From positions 544,001-608,000 of the forward strand of contig NW_027063627.1 in NCBI RefSeq assembly GCF_032884065.1: a stretch of DNA of 64,000 nucleotides, read 5' to 3'. This document shows positions 1 through 13,730 of this stretch, one piece after another (the stretch's first letter is position 1; every line of letters starts with the position of its first letter). The DNA comes from Artemia franciscana. Its lineage: Eukaryota > Arthropoda > Branchiopoda > Anostraca > Artemiidae. A program made the translations under genes and the position numbers. The notes below the pieces were generated by a model, which did not search any database, was not told the origin of the DNA, and saw only the letters and a list, made by a program, of their open reading frames with translations.

Positions 1-690
1 TAGTGTAATATGTATTTTCCTTTCAATGTTGTAATAACTGGAAAAAAATATTTGAAATATAATTCGCTTTCAGTGAAGAACCAATGATACAGTAGGCTTT
101 AGATTTTTAAAGTTAGGAAAGGAGGCAGTAGCTAAATTCTTGTTTGTAGTGAAACTAAATTTGTTGTGAGTGGTCTTGGGAAGAAATAAGGTTAAACTAA
201 ATATTTGATATATAATGATGTGAACTGATGAAAAGCCAATCATTCCAAAATTCAATTTTACTGAAATTTAATTTTTATTTTCAATGTTGTAATAAGTATG
301 TAAGAAAGTGTTTGTAATAAAGCACCATTTTCAGTAAAGCTCTAATGACACAGTAGGTTTTAGACTTTTACAGATAGGGAAGGAGGCAGTACCCATATTC
401 TTCTTTGAATTGATTTTTGTTTGTTTCAATCTTGATTCGCATATTTAATTAAACCTTTATTTGTTTTAAGGTTTATTTATTCATTTATGTTAGCACATGT
501 TATATGTTTGTTTGCTATGACTGTTAAATTAGTTTCTGTTTGTTTTGGGCTTCATTTATGCTATAGTAGTAAATATTTCTGTTCGTTTTTAGCTTGATTT
601 GCATATAAAATTTTAGCTGAACTCGTTTTAAGATTTATTAATTCATTTATATTAGTACAACAAAAGAACAAAACGAAAGCAATACAAAAC
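1..690. repeat. Family G repeat with internal duplication
   Basis: This AT-rich non-coding block contains a partial tandem duplication of about 275 bases: the stretch with 'acagtaggctttagattttta' at 90-110 recurs at 350-375. The part from 430 to 690 (AATTAAACCTTTATTTGTTTTAAG, then TTTCTGTTTGTTTTGGG) matches the large inverted repeat at 58.6-60.7 kb in the orientation of its right arm (60150-60400). No coding potential is seen. It runs off the left edge, so its true start is unknown. Confidence 0.6.
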
Positions 691-2755
691 CAGAAGAATC
701 GAACAACAAGAACAGTGCAAGAAGAGATAAGAAAACTAGAAACAATATAAAAAAAAGAAAAGCAAAAACAATTGACCCCCCTCCCACACAAAAAATTAAA
801 TCAAATGTTTTTAAGCAATTCCGACCCCATCCAGGTAAAAGACTCCATCCTAATGCAGGTTAGATTTTAATTACTTTTAGTTTTATTGACAAGTAATTCT
901 GATTTCCCCTTGTCTTCTTCACTTGATCAGTAGCAATCCATTTTTCTTATTATTAGACATTGCTGTTCTTTTCTGGTTTTTATCGATACTGAGGATGCCT
1001 CATTTGACACATCTGAAGATATTAGCAGTCTTTTTTATCTTTCCTTGTCCTTTTTCAGTGGGCGGTGTTTACCCCCTCCCCTGGAAAATACACCCCGCGG
1101 ATAATACCCCCCCCAGAAAAAACACAAAAAATAGCCACAGCATTGAATTAGAGCCACGCCAACTTCTTTTCATGTCTCAACTGAAGGAGAAGTCTTCATC
1201 AATCAGAAAATCAAGTTTGCTAACTGTCATGCAGAAGAAAACCAGACAATTCTTTTCTACATGTGGAAGATTGGTTCCAGTTCAGATGTCTTCCTTTCTT
1301 CACTTCTGGATTTTCAGAAATTTTAATCAAAAATATCCTGGCTAAAATATTTCTATCAATTTCATTGAAAATGATGGGAAGTCCCTATACATGAAGAATG
1401 TTTACACAATACATGCAATACTTTAAAAAATTGTCCTTACAATAAACTTTCTTTGCTTCAGTTTGCACCAGAGTCTGTTGTAATCAGTTTGGTGATAGGT
1501 GGAGCTACAGATTATATGAATAGTTTTTGAAGCTTTGGAATAGAGCACTCTTTCAAAACGCTCATAAAGCACTTTTGAGAGGATTTGGTCTCTAGATGCC
1601 CAACTAGGGAAATCTCTATTAATAAGGACGCTTATGACGATTTCCTTAACATGTTGCATATAGCCAACAATCAACACCTGTTCCCAGAAATTTCCTAAAG
1701 CCTGATGTAGATATTAGAAAATGGATAGTCCAGGACATAGACAAATTTATCAAAAATATTATCAAGCCAAAAGAAAACGCCAGATGAGTGAACAAGGACA
1801 CTAAAGTGTAACAAGTCATAGAATTTGTCAAAGAGGAAAACTAAGACCTTGAAAAGGTTTGGGATGTCCTTCTTCTTCCATGTGAGGAAATACAATACAG
1901 ATTGTGGATGAATTTGGATCAGAAAAAGTGGCTACCATCAGAAGCATGAACTTTCCAAAAAATCATTAGGAATCATTAGCATCAAGGTTTGGCAATACAT
2001 ATATTTCATTCACCCAGGTGCTCTTGATCCTCAGTACTAAGATTTAAGTCCAATTCCTTTGACTTGGGGGACAACCAGAGTGGAGATTTGCTCTTATTTA
2101 AAAGACAGAAAAGGTGATAAGGTGCAAAATAATGGATGGCTCAATATTCAATGAACTCTGATTGCCATATGTGTCTATTTTAATATGTTTATTGCACCAT
2201 ATATGCAAGTATTACTCTGCACTTGCTATTTTTATTGTAGAAAAATTTTTAATTTTTTTTTAAAAATTTTTCCATAAAAATTTTAAATGGATGATTTGTT
2301 CTTTAGATGTAGGATAGTTTGGATGCATAGAGAAACTCCATGGGTAAATTCCAACCCTTAACCGCAGTGAGGTCAACCTTGGTTCTCACTGCAGTTCTGT
2401 TAAAGGGATAAACAGACCCAATCACTAAAGGTTAATGCATGAATATAAGGTTAACAAATGTTGCCTTCTTACTTTAAAATTTTAATTGTTATTAATCATT
2501 TATTTACACACTAATTTATTAATATTGTTTCTATATTCATATTCTAATAATATTTATATTAGAAAATTATCTATTATAACAATATTATTGCATAAACATT
2601 ACATATAATATTATTATCTTTATACTATTATGCAAAAATTGATTATTTACCATACTATTTAGAGATTTGTTTAAGGATCTGATCACACTTATGTAGAGAA
2701 ACAGAACTCACAAGAATGTTATTTAAATTAATAAGAAAAAATATAGCAACAACAA
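691..2755. other. Gene-free stretch, no recognised feature
   Basis: I recognise nothing firm here. The + strand from about 1130 to 1920 reads like decayed coding sequence broken by many stops, with no family I can name. From 2220 to 2280 there are short A/T palindromes, and 2440-2650 is extremely AT-rich. The C-rich patch at 1060-1115 resembles the 'GGAAAATTCCCCCC' type filler found inside families CD and A. Confidence 0.4.
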
Positions 2756-2759
2756 CAGT

Positions 2760-3065
2760 CAACAGTTTGTGGTAACAAACTGTCAGTAAGGAGGAACTTG
2801 GCTCAATAGTAACCAAAACTCTAAAAAATGGATTTTTAATATCAGTAGATACATCAAAAGAATCAAATTATTATGCTGATTTCAGATATATAAGATTCAA
2901 AAAGTTTTAGTGTTATCCATCAAAAATTACAGGCCTGAGGAAATTTACCAAATTTTTGAAATAGGTGGGGAATAGCTCCAAAAATTCAAGGATCCTTAAT
3001 GAAAATCACACCATCAGATTCAGGATATCAGAGAACCCTACTGTAGAAGTTTCAAGGTCCTATCT
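2760..3065 (+). repeat. Family A copy 1, left part
   Basis: The block starts with the family-A terminal hairpin (CAGTTTGTGGTAACAAACTG) and continues with the conserved order GGCTCAATAGTAACCAAAACT, ACATCAAAAGAATC and CACACCATCAGATTCAG. It stops at 'CCTATCT' (3065), where the Helentron-like insertion begins. It resumes at 5185 with 'AAAAACGTGGAATTTTG', the next piece of the family consensus. This copy is more diverged than those at 38, 61 or 63 kb, so it is older. It has no coding capacity. Confidence 0.85.
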
Positions 3066-5184
3066 GTAACAAGAGCTAAGAGCTCATATGGAACCTGTGA
3101 TGAGGTTGAAGGAGCCAAGAGCTCATATGGCATGAGCTCTAGCAAGTTTCTAAGAATCAATAGATTGATTTAAAAGGAAAATCAGAGGCTTAATACCAGT
3201 CGAGATTTAAAATAAGAGCTTTGAGACACGAGATCCTTCTAAATATCAAAACTCATTAAGATCTGATCACCCACTCGTAAGTAAAAAATACTTCATTTTT
3301 TTCTAATTTTTCCTCTCCCTTCAGTGCTCCAGATGGTTGAATCGGAAAAAAAAAATTCATCAAGTCAATTTGTGCAGGTCTCTGACACACCTACAAATTT
3401 TCATCGTCCTAGCACGTCCAGAAGCACAAAACTCGCCAAAGCACTGACCCCCCTACCTGGAGAGTGGATCCAGTCCGTTAACGTCAATCACATATCTACG
3501 ACACTTGCTAATTCTACACACCAAGTTTCATCCCGATCTCTCCACTCTAAGCGTTTTCCAAGATTTCCAGTTTCCCCCTCCAGCTCCCCCCAATGTCACC
3601 AGATCTGGTCGGAATTTAAAGTAAAAGCTCTGAGACATGAGTTCCTTCTAAACATCAAATTTCATTAAGATACGATAATCAATTCTTAAGTTAAAAAACA
3701 TCAATTTTTCTGAATTAACACCCCCCAACTCCCCCAAAGAGCCTGCATTCACTCCAGTTATGTCAATCACGTACCTGAGACTGTTATGATCCCAATCTCT
3801 CCAATCTAAGCGTTTTCCAAGATTTTCTGTTTCCCCCTCCAACTCCCCCAATATCACCAGATACGTCAGGATTCAAAATAAGAGCTCTGAGACACAAGGT
3901 CCTTCTAAATATCAAATTTCATTAAGATCTGATCACCCATTCATAAGTTAAAAATACCTCAAATTTTTTTCAATTTTTCCTCCAGCCCCCCAGCCCCCCC
4001 AGATGGTCGAAGCAGGGAAACGAGTGTTATCAAGTCAATTTTTGCAGGTCCCTGACATGCCTACCAATTTTCAATGTCCTAGCATGTCCAGAAGCACCGA
4101 ACTCGCCAAAGCACTGGAAATCCCCCTGAACTCCCCCAAAGAGTGGATCCATTCTAATTATATCTGAGACATAAGATATTTCTATATAACAAGTTTCATT
4201 AAGATCTGATCAGCCATTTGTAAGAAAAGGATACCTTAATGTTCACGTTTTCCAAGATTTCCGGTTTCCCCCTCCAACTCCCCCCCCCCTACGTCACCAG
4301 TCGGGATTTAAAATGAGAGCTCTAAAGCACAAGATCCTTCCAAATATTAAATTTCATTAAAATCTGATCACCTGTTTGTAAGTTACAAACACCTTGTTTT
4401 TTCTAATTTTTCCCAATTACTCCCCCCAACTCCCCCAAAGAGAGCAGATCCCGTCTTGTTATGTCAGTCACACATCTTGGACTTGTGCTTATTCTTCCCG
4501 CCAAGTTTTATCCTGATCTGTCTGCTTTAAGCATTTTCCAAGATTCCTCCCCCCCCCCAACTCCCCATGATGACACTGGATCCAGTCAGGATTTAAAATA
4601 AGAGATCTGAATTAGGAGGTTCTTCTAAATATGGAATTTCATTAAGATCTGATCACTCTTTTGTAAGTTAAAAATACCTCATTTTTTAATTTTTCAGAAT
4701 TAAGCCTCCCCCCAACTCCCCCAAAGAGAGCGGATCCGTTCCAGTTATGTCAGTCATGTATCTAGGACTTCTGCTTATTTTTCCCACCAATCTTCATCCT
4801 GATCCCTCCACTCTGAGCATTTTCCAAGATTTTAGGTTCCCCCCAACCCCCCTCCCCCCAATGTCATTGGATCCAATCGAGATTTAAGATAAGAGCTCTG
4901 AGACACAATATTAATCTAACTATCGAATTTCATTAACATCCAATCATCTGTTCATTAAGTTAAAAATACTTCATTTTTTCTAATTTTTCTGAATTAACCC
5001 CCCCCCCCAGATGGTCAAATTGGGATAACGACTATTTCTAACTTAATCAAGTCTGGTCCCTGATATGCCTGCCAAATTTCATTGTCCTAGCTTATCTGGA
5101 AGTTCCTAAACCAGCAAAACCAGGACAGACAGACCAACAGAACTTGCAATTGCTATATGTCACTTGGTAAATATCAAGTGCCAT
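3066..5184 (+). mobile_element. Helentron/HINE-like non-autonomous element nested in family A
   Basis: A 2.1-kb insertion splits family-A copy 1 exactly between 'CCTATCT' and 'AAAAACGTGGAA'. Its left end carries complementary motifs (GAGCTCATATGG at 3090 and again at 3120-3145 with GAGCTC palindromes). Its right end has an ACAGACAGACC tract (5125-5136), then CTATATGT and a hairpin CACTTGGTAAATATCAAGTG at 5161-5180, then CCAT. The body is a degenerate tandem array. A tetranucleotide tract plus a terminal hairpin and internal satellites is the known plan of Helitron2/Helentron-derived HINE (DINE-1-like) elements. The family assignment is inference: no Rep/helicase gene is present. The insertion itself and its borders are read directly. 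Confidence 0.65.
3205..5000 (+). repeat. Degenerate tandem array inside the HINE-like element
   Basis: About seven units can be recognised by the block GAGACAC-AGGTCCTTCTAAAT followed by CAAATTTCATTAAGATCTG. They start near 3211, 3622, 3880, 4156, 4307, 4598 and 4890, so spacing varies from about 150 to 410 bases. Each unit also carries a C-run (AACTCCCCC) and a CCAAGATTT motif. Short open frames across it (for example 3324-3668) are by-products of the repeat. Confidence 0.75.
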
Positions 5185-7910
5185 AAAAACGTGGAATTTT
5201 GCTATTTTGCCAGAAGACAGACCACAGATGGCTGTTTATTTATTGTTTTTTTTTTCAGGGGCATTGCATTGAAATAATGGTCCTAGAAGATTGGGAGAGG
5301 GTTTTCAAGACCAGTTGAATACTAAACTAAAGAGTTTAAAATCTGAAATGGCGGAAGACAGATGGAATAATTCTTAAAGAGCATTTACTGAGACCCAAGG
5401 GCCACTTGATTAGAATAGGAAGCTTTTTAAAAGTGCTAACAGCTTTAACACAAAAAACAAGGTAATAAGGAGGGGGCAAAAATTTTGTTTTAAATTTTCC
5501 TGTATGGTGAGCCAAATTTGAACCAGCATTAGTTGAAAAGTGTTGAGAAATTAAATTAAAAAAACAAGTTTTTGTACTGATAGTAAGGAGTGACATTAAA
5601 ACTGAAAATGAACAGAAATTATTCTGTATATAAAAGGGGCTGTCCCCTCCTCAATACCTTGCTCTTTATGCTAAAGTTTTCATTGTTTTAAAAAAGAAGT
5701 TGTGACAAAGAGTCAAGCTATAGTGTAAAGAGCAAGACATTGAGGAGAAAACAACCCCTATCATATACAGAATAATTTCTGTCTGCTTAAGTTTTAGTAT
5801 TGCTCCTTACCTTCATTTAAAAAAACTTGTTTTTTATTTAATTCAAAAAAGAAAAGTCTATTGCTTATTGCTTATGCATAGCACTCATTATTGGGAAGTA
5901 AACAGACATTTTTTGGAGAGGCAAATTTTCTCTGGGGGAATTTTCAGTGGTGGGATATAAAGAATGCCCCCTCCTAAATACTTTGCTCTTTATACTAAAG
6001 TATGACTTTGTATCCCAATCCTTTACAAACAACAAGTGAAACACAAGGTCCATTAAATTGGAATGAGATGCTTTTTGAAAATTCTAAATAACTTTAGCAT
6101 GAAGTGCAAGATATTGCAGAGGGAGTATCTTCCTCACAGTTTTAGGCATTCCCCCCCTCCCCTGCAGAAAATTCCCCTAAAAAACACCAGTCCCCATGGA
6201 AACAAGGCTTTCCAAATTTGAAAACTTTATTTGAGTTTTCTTTTTTTCTGTAGGGGGAAGGATTCTTGGTACTTGTGTATTATGTGCCACTCACTCAGGT
6301 ACACTGTGTAAAATTTGAGAACAAACCTGTGTCTTTGTTAGTTCCTTTTAGCTTGGCACAAGACAAGACAAAGACAAGTAACAATAGATGGGAAATATAC
6401 AATTTGGGCTATATATTTGCACATGAGGGGGGGGGAGTATTTGGACAATTGAAGTCAGAAACATATTCTTACTTTATAACATGCAGAATAATTGTGCCTA
6501 ACACATTTTGCATGGAGACCCACTATACTTTACCCCCCCCCTCTAATGTGCAACATTAGATAGCCAACATTTTTCAAAGGTCTCAGGCAGTTTTTAGCTG
6601 CAATGAGTTGTGAGTAGTAGTAGTAGCAGCATTGAATACTATAATAACAAACATTGAATTATTGTAAACACCAGTTCCAGCCCATAAGCATTATGGTTTC
6701 TGCCAATTTTTCATGTAGAGATGTTTGGGCAGAATTATCCAGAGGCTATTTTCTGTGTGTTTTGATTTCCAGGAAATAATTTTCACAGAAGGGGGCATTT
6801 CTGGAATGATTAAAAAACCAATTAGAGATTAAAGTCTTATTTAAATGAAAGAATGCTAAGGAGAACTTTTCAGGCTGAATTGTCTGCAAGCACTTTTACA
6901 GGGAGGGGGATTCTCAGCAAGTAAGGAACTGTCTGGAGGGAATTTGACAGGAAATTTCACCAAAGGAGATTTCTGTGTGGGGAGGGTTGGCCCCTCCATA
7001 TATGAAATGTGTCTCCCTTGTTAATACTTTGCCCTTTAGGCTGAAAAATTTGACTGTGTGTCCTAATTTTTTTAGAGCATTTACTGAAAAACCAGGGCTT
7101 TTAAATTAGAATAGGAAATTTTTCTAAAAATACTAAAAGTTTTAGCATAAACAGTAAGGTAATGAGGAGGGGGCAGCCCTCCATATAAGGAATAAATATT
7201 CCAAAATTAATTTGCAAATTTGGTTTTAATTTTCCAAATTTGAACATGCATAAGTTGAAAAACAATCAGAAATTAAATACAAAAAACAAGTTTTTTTTAA
7301 CTGAAAGTGAGGAACAGCATTAAAATTAAAAACAAACAGAAATATTTCCATATATCAAAAAGGGTTGTCCCCTCCTCACACCTAACTCTTTATAAAGTTT
7401 TTATTGTTTAAAGAGTAGAGTCATAACAAAGAGTCAAACTCAAGTGTAAAGAGCAAGGCATTGAGAAGGGAACATCACCTTTCATATATGGAATAATTTC
7501 TGTTTGTTTTAAATTTTAGTGTCATTCCTTACTTTCAGTTAAAAACCTTGTTTTGTTTCATTTAATTCAAAAATGAAAAGTCTATTCCCTATTGCTTACA
7601 AATAGCATTTGCTATTGGGATGTAAACAGACCTTTTTCGGGTGGCAAATTTTCAGTGGTGGGATGTGGGGGGTGACTCCTCTTAAATACTTTGCTCTTTA
7701 TGCTAAAGCATTATTTTGTATCCCAATCCTTTACAAACAAAAAGTGAAACACAATGTTTGTTAAATTATAATAAGATAACTCCTGAACATTTTAAATAAT
7801 GTTAGCATGAAGAGTGAGGAACTGTGGAGGGGCTATCTTCTCTATATTGTAATAATTTCTGTTCAATGTTGATCCTTACCTTCAGTTGAAAAAACCTGTT
7901 TTTTGTTTAA
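5185..7910 (+). repeat. Family A copy 1, right part with two foldbacks
   Basis: Continuation of the split copy. It contains two long imperfect hairpins. The first is 5558-5840, with arms meeting around TTTTCATTGTTTTAAAAAAG. The second is 7270-7575. Each has the family pattern AAGTAAGGAG..ACATTAAAA..GAACAGAAATT on one side and its complement on the other. The interval 5840-7100 repeats parts of the family consensus in diverged form, so this copy is longer than the rest and probably contains an internal duplication. It is non-coding. Confidence 0.7.
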
Positions 7911-8222
7911 TCACTCAAAGGTACAAACAATTCTCATGGGAAAACAATGAAATGCTGCCTATTTCATGCTTTGGATGCATGAGCTAATTGCATATAGTCA
8001 GCTAGATTGCCTTTGCATTTCCTTTGTCAACATAGCATTAATCAGCTATGCAAGAGTGGAATGTGACATAAAATATGCAAATAAGGTACAAAATTTTCCT
8101 GGGTTTTAACCATAGGGTAAACCCACCGGTTGTCGGTCACAGACTAAATCCCGGGCAGAATCTTTGATTGGATTGCAACATGCCCAATACTCGGTCTCTC
8201 GAGCACCCGATACTCGGTCTCT
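7911..8222. other. Unassigned spacer with a short direct repeat
   Basis: Nothing coding is seen. The sequence ATACTCGGTCTCTC occurs twice in close succession (8188-8222), at the border with the CD repeat. Confidence 0.4.
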
Positions 8223-9316
8223 CAAGTCAGAGACTTGCTTTTTCTGAGTCACTTCCGAAAAACCTGTTTAGATATTCTTTGCTGAGATCTATGACTCAGG
8301 CTCTTTGTCTGGTTATTAGACATTTTAATGTCTTGAAATTTGTTATTTTAAATTCGATTTTCAGAGAGAAAATAGTGGATCCAGGATTTTCTTTGGGGGA
8401 GGGCATAATGGGTTGCTTAGATAAACTTGCAAACAAAAAAATGCCCGCAAAATAAAGGGAACCTCAACAATTATGCGTTGTAGGGTAGAGGAAATAGTCT
8501 AAAGTATTAAAGAGTTTGGCCTTTATTTTAATGTTTTAAGATGAACAGAGGAGGTGATATGTTGTATAATGCGGAGCTTTGATTAGATGAAAATAGGCAG
8601 TAAAGTGGCCATCATTTCTCACAAAAACTTAAATTTATAAATTTTGCGCTTCTCATGCATTTATTTTCTATTATACAAATTCGCTAAAAAAAACTACTAG
8701 GCTGTGTTGTAAAAGCCATCCCTCTTTGCAAAACAAGCAAACCCAAAAAACCAAAACAGACTACCAAAAAAGTAATGATAGGCCTATCAATTTCTTTGCC
8801 TTAGTGCCATAGCAAGACAGACTCAAAAACAAATTTTTGACAGTAAAAAGAAGTTATGATTTTAATTTCTCCTCCTTGTTACTACAAAATGAAGATCTTC
8901 GCCTTGCAGTTGGCTTTTGCAGTAATACGGACAGATTCCGTTGATAAACCTAAATTTAATTAAATAATTTTTGGCGGTATGCGACATTAGTAAAACTTAA
9001 CAAAGACTGCACAAAGTGACTAAAATCTTCTTTCAAACTGGTTTACAAAAAAAAACAGTCTTAATATTGAAAAATTTATGAAAAACTCAACTATTAAAAA
9101 TCAATTACAAAGAAAAATTACTTTCGTCCAGGCCCAAACCAGAGCAAGCTGTCCCAACCAAAAATACAACATCATGTCATGGGAGGGGTGCTCCCGTGCC
9201 CTCCTTGGATCCGCCCCTTTTCTGAATGAAAGATTTAGCTGTCATTTGAAGACTGGGCTGCTTTGAGGTGAAGACGCTCACATGAGTGAATTTCAAATGC
9301 TTAAAACAAATTTAAT
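8223..9316 (-). repeat. Family CD copy 1, C half
   Basis: A 1.1-kb block whose reverse complement recurs at 19331-20283 and 21636-22714, with a further partial at 23370-23665. The inner part, from TAGTGGATCCAGGATTTTC (8372) to CCTTGGATCCGCCCC (9203-9217), has imperfect inverted ends of the GGGGCGGATCCA type, as seen on many arthropod hAT-like elements. The longer flanks are shared between copies too. It ends at 'TTTAAT' (9316), where family-A copy 2 is inserted, and its other half continues at 10893. No protein-coding sequence is recognised. Confidence 0.7.
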
Positions 9317-10892
9317 CAAACAGTTTATGGTAACAAATTGTAGTAAGGAGCGACCCGGCTCAATAATAACCGAAACTCTTAAAAACGGAATTTTATATAG
9401 CAGTAGTTACAACGAAATAATCGAATTTTAATGCTGATTTTAAATATATAAGTTTCATCAAATTTAGTTATACCCATCAAAAGTTACGAGACTGAGAAAA
9501 TTTGCCTTATTTTAGAAAATAGGGGAAAACACCCCTTAAGAGTGATAGAATCTTAACAAAAATCACACCATCAGATTCAACGTATCAGAGAACCCTATAG
9601 TAGAAGTTTCAAGCTACTATCTACAAAAATGTTGAATTTCGTTTTTTTTTTTGCCGTATTTTTTCCAGGGGTGATCGTATCGACCCAGTGGTCCGAGAAT
9701 GTCGCCAGAGGACTCATTCTGACGGAAATTAAAAGTTCTAGGGCCTTTTTTAAGTGACCAAAAAAATGGAGGGCACCTAGGCCTCCTCCCACGCTCATTT
9801 TTTTCCTAAATTCACCGCATCAAAATTCTGAGATAGCCATTTTATCCAACTTAGTCGAAAAACCTAATAACTATGTCTTTGAGGACGACTTACTCCCCCA
9901 TAGTCCCCGTGGGAGGGACTGTAAGTTACAAACTTTGACCAGTGTTTACATGTAGTAATGGTTTTTGGGAAGTGTATTGATGCTTTCAGGTGAATTTTTT
10001 GGTTGGGGGAGGTTGAGCGATTGTGGGGAAAAGTTTCCATGGGGGAAGAGAATTTCCATGAAGGGGGCGCAGAATTTTCCAGCGTTTAAAAAATATGAAA
10101 AACTTTTCAACTGAAAGTAATGAGGAGCATTAAAACTTAAAACGAACAGAAATTATTACGCATATGAGGGGTTCACTTCCTTCTAATACCCCGCTCTTTA
10201 CGCTAAAGTATTTTTAGTATTTTCAACTATTTATTCTACGGTCTTTGTGATTCAGGGGCCATTCTTAAGGAATTGGGACACAATATAAGCTTTAGTATGA
10301 AGAGCGAGGTATTCACGAGGGGGCGAACCCCCTCATATAAGTAGTAAAGACATAAGAATATAGAAGTTCGTTACGTAAGTTACAAAAACGTTCGTAAATA
10401 ATTAAAAGTTCTAGTTGCCTTTTTAAGTAGCCGCAAATTGGAGGGTAACTAGGCCTCCTCTGCTCCTTTTTCTCTAAAATTATCCGATCAAAACTATGAG
10501 AAAAACATTTAGCCAAAAAAAAAAATATAGGCAAATTTCGTTTTAATTATTCCAGTGTGGAGAGCCAAAATCAAAACATGCTTTAATTCAAAAACGTTCA
10601 GAAATTAAATAAATAAAAAACAAGTTTTTTTAACCAAAAGTAAGGAGCGACATTAAAACTTAAAACGGACAGAAATTACTCCGTATATGAAAGGGGCTGT
10701 TCTCTCTTCAACACCCCGCTCTTTACGCTAAAGTTTTTTAATGTTTTAAAAAATGGAGTGGAGAGAAAGCGTCAAACTTTAGCGTAAAGAGCGGGATATT
10801 GAAGAGAGAACCCTTTCATATATGGAGTAATTTCTGTTCGTTTTAAGTTTTAATGTCGCTCCTTACTTTCAGTAAAAAAAAATGTTTTTTTA
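9317..10892 (+). repeat. Family A copy 2, inserted into CD
   Basis: Complete-looking copy of 1.58 kb. It starts with CAAACAGTTTATGG at 9317, passes the conserved 'GGGGTGATCGTATCGACCCAG' block and ends with the large foldback (about 10610-10892). The pre-insertion site survives at 21628-21650 on the other strand (TTAAAACAAAATTAATATATC in reverse complement), which fixes both borders. 'TTAAT' is present at both ends, so it is either a 5-bp target duplication or part of the element tip. Non-coding; the 10313-10534 open frame falls within the repeat. Confidence 0.85.
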
Positions 10893-11157
10893 TTTAATAT
10901 ATCTTAAAACCATATAACAAATGTATCTTCACAAATTTAGGAAACATCCAATGCGCTAATTCAGCCACATCAAGGAGTTCTCACCACCTGCCAATGATCT
11001 ATCTTGAAGATGCAATTAAAGAGATTTAAACGAGAAATAAAACCTAGTAAGAGCTGGCTCGACAACTTATGGTTGATAGTATATCTTCCAACTTAAAAAG
11101 AACAGAAAATATTCTGTATATGAAAGGGATTGTCCCTCCCTCATCGCCCTGCTTTTT

Positions 11158-11620
11158 ACGGTAAAACTTCGTATAAGAATTCTAGCAAATTCCCTTGGTG
11201 TTAAATTTCTCCTGAAAATTTCACCCCCTAGAAACTTCCCTCTCATTGGAAATTCTCCCCGTGAAAAATTTTACTAGCAGAAAATCTCCCCCACTCATAA
11301 AATGTATGTATACTTCCCTATAAAAGACTACGTAAGCAACAGACAAAATGTATGACTTAGACATATTCCCAGGAGGATCGTGGTGTTACGGCAAAACTTC
11401 GTGTAAGAATTCTAGCAAATTCCCCTGGTGTAAAATTTGTCATGAGAAATTTACCCCCTAGTAACTTACCTGCCATGGGAAATTCTCCTCGTAAAAAATT
11501 TCACTTGCAGAAAATACTCCCGCATTCAAAAAATGTATGTATACTTCCCTGTAATAGGCTACGTAAGCGACGGGCAAATTTAATAACTTAGACCTATTCC
11601 CAGAAGGATCGTGGTATCTC
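11158..11620. repeat. 230-bp tandem duplication inside CD copy 1
   Basis: Two neighbouring units start with ACGGTAAAACTTCG (11158) and ACGGCAAAACTTCG (11388). Each runs through CTAGCAAATTCC and AAAATGTATGTATACTTCCC to ATCGTGGT. The other CD copy (21300-21560) has only one unit, so the duplication belongs to this copy. Confidence 0.75.
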
Positions 11621-11676
11621 GAAAGGTATAATTGTTCGGCCTTTCAACTATTCTGAACAAAAAAATACTTCTACTA

Positions 11677-11970
11677 CTAACAAATTACTGCAGCACCAAG
11701 CCCTCTGAGGCCAACACGGCTAAGCTCAGTCCTCTTCCAATTCAATATATTCAAAACTTCCCTCTTTACACTCTCCCAGAAAATTCCCCTTTCATTTAAA
11801 GCTTTCTTTATGAAATCCTCCCACCCCAACCGTGGATGACCAGCTTTCTGCTTAGCCCTAGACCGCCGGTCAAAAAGGACAATCGTCGGTAATCTGTCAT
11901 CCTTCATCCGCAAAGCGTGCCCTAGCCATCTTAACCTTTCTCTCATTAGAGCCATAGAAAGCAGGATGCT
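11677..11970 (-). pseudogene. RTE-LINE 3'-end fragment captured in CD
   Basis: The - strand encodes about 92 residues matching the C-terminus of the RTE reverse transcriptase at 39325-39600 (RERLRWLGHALRMKDDRLP, then WEDFIKKALNERG, then RVGLRGLGA). It is read to its natural stop beside a short AGT-type tail. Upstream (12- kb side) it is joined to unrelated CD sequence at 'AGCATCCTGCTTTCTATGGC'. The same joint is at 13305-13320 and 20993-21020. It is a dead fragment without catalytic residues. Confidence 0.8.
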
Positions 11971-12130
11971 ATCTCAAAATTTTTATTGGACTATTCAGAT
12001 AAAAAAAATTCTAGTTGTGGATTCCTTCCAGAATTCTTTTTGCATAGGCTACGAATCCACCTCAAAAATAGCCTACTTATATTTGAAGAAAGATCTGTTT
12101 TCACTCAAGTTAATTACCCTATTTATTTAT

Positions 12131-13500
<1,370 letters not shown>

Positions 13501-13730
13501 CCCAACGTGCGACAAATATTTTCGGGAAATCGGAAAATCAGAAAATCCGATATATATATAAATATATATATATGTATATTTTTCTATTCATTTTTACAAG
13601 CTAGAAACAAAAATTTCTTAGAAAAACAAGTTAGAAAAACAGTCCCCTCCCCCCAAAAATTTCTCCAACACAAAGACGTTTAAAGTATAAAACGTGTGAG
13701 ATCCAACGTTTAATGTATAAAAAATTTTAT
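13501..13730. other. Short unassigned spacer
   Basis: A short AT-rich interval with a small interrupted TA run. No feature is seen. Confidence 0.4.

Larger units (their letters stand above)
10893..12130 (-). repeat. Family CD copy 1, D half
   Basis: This block is reverse-complementary to 20830-21630. It starts with ATATCTTAAAACCATATAAC, has a G/C-run filler region, then the captured RTE 3' end, then the block around CTTATATTTGAAGAAAGATC (12085-12110). The order and the RTE junction are the same in both copies and partly in a third at 13121-13500, so the RTE piece travels as part of the repeat. Confidence 0.7.

Noticed and set aside
923-1345. 140-codon open frame at the left of the window
   Set aside because: No recognisable motif, hydrophobic low-complexity start, a C-rich filler in the middle and no splice or promoter context that would support it.
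3205-5000. CRISPR-like array
   Set aside because: Units vary from about 150 to 410 bases with strong divergence, the host is a eukaryote, and the array lies inside a mobile element.
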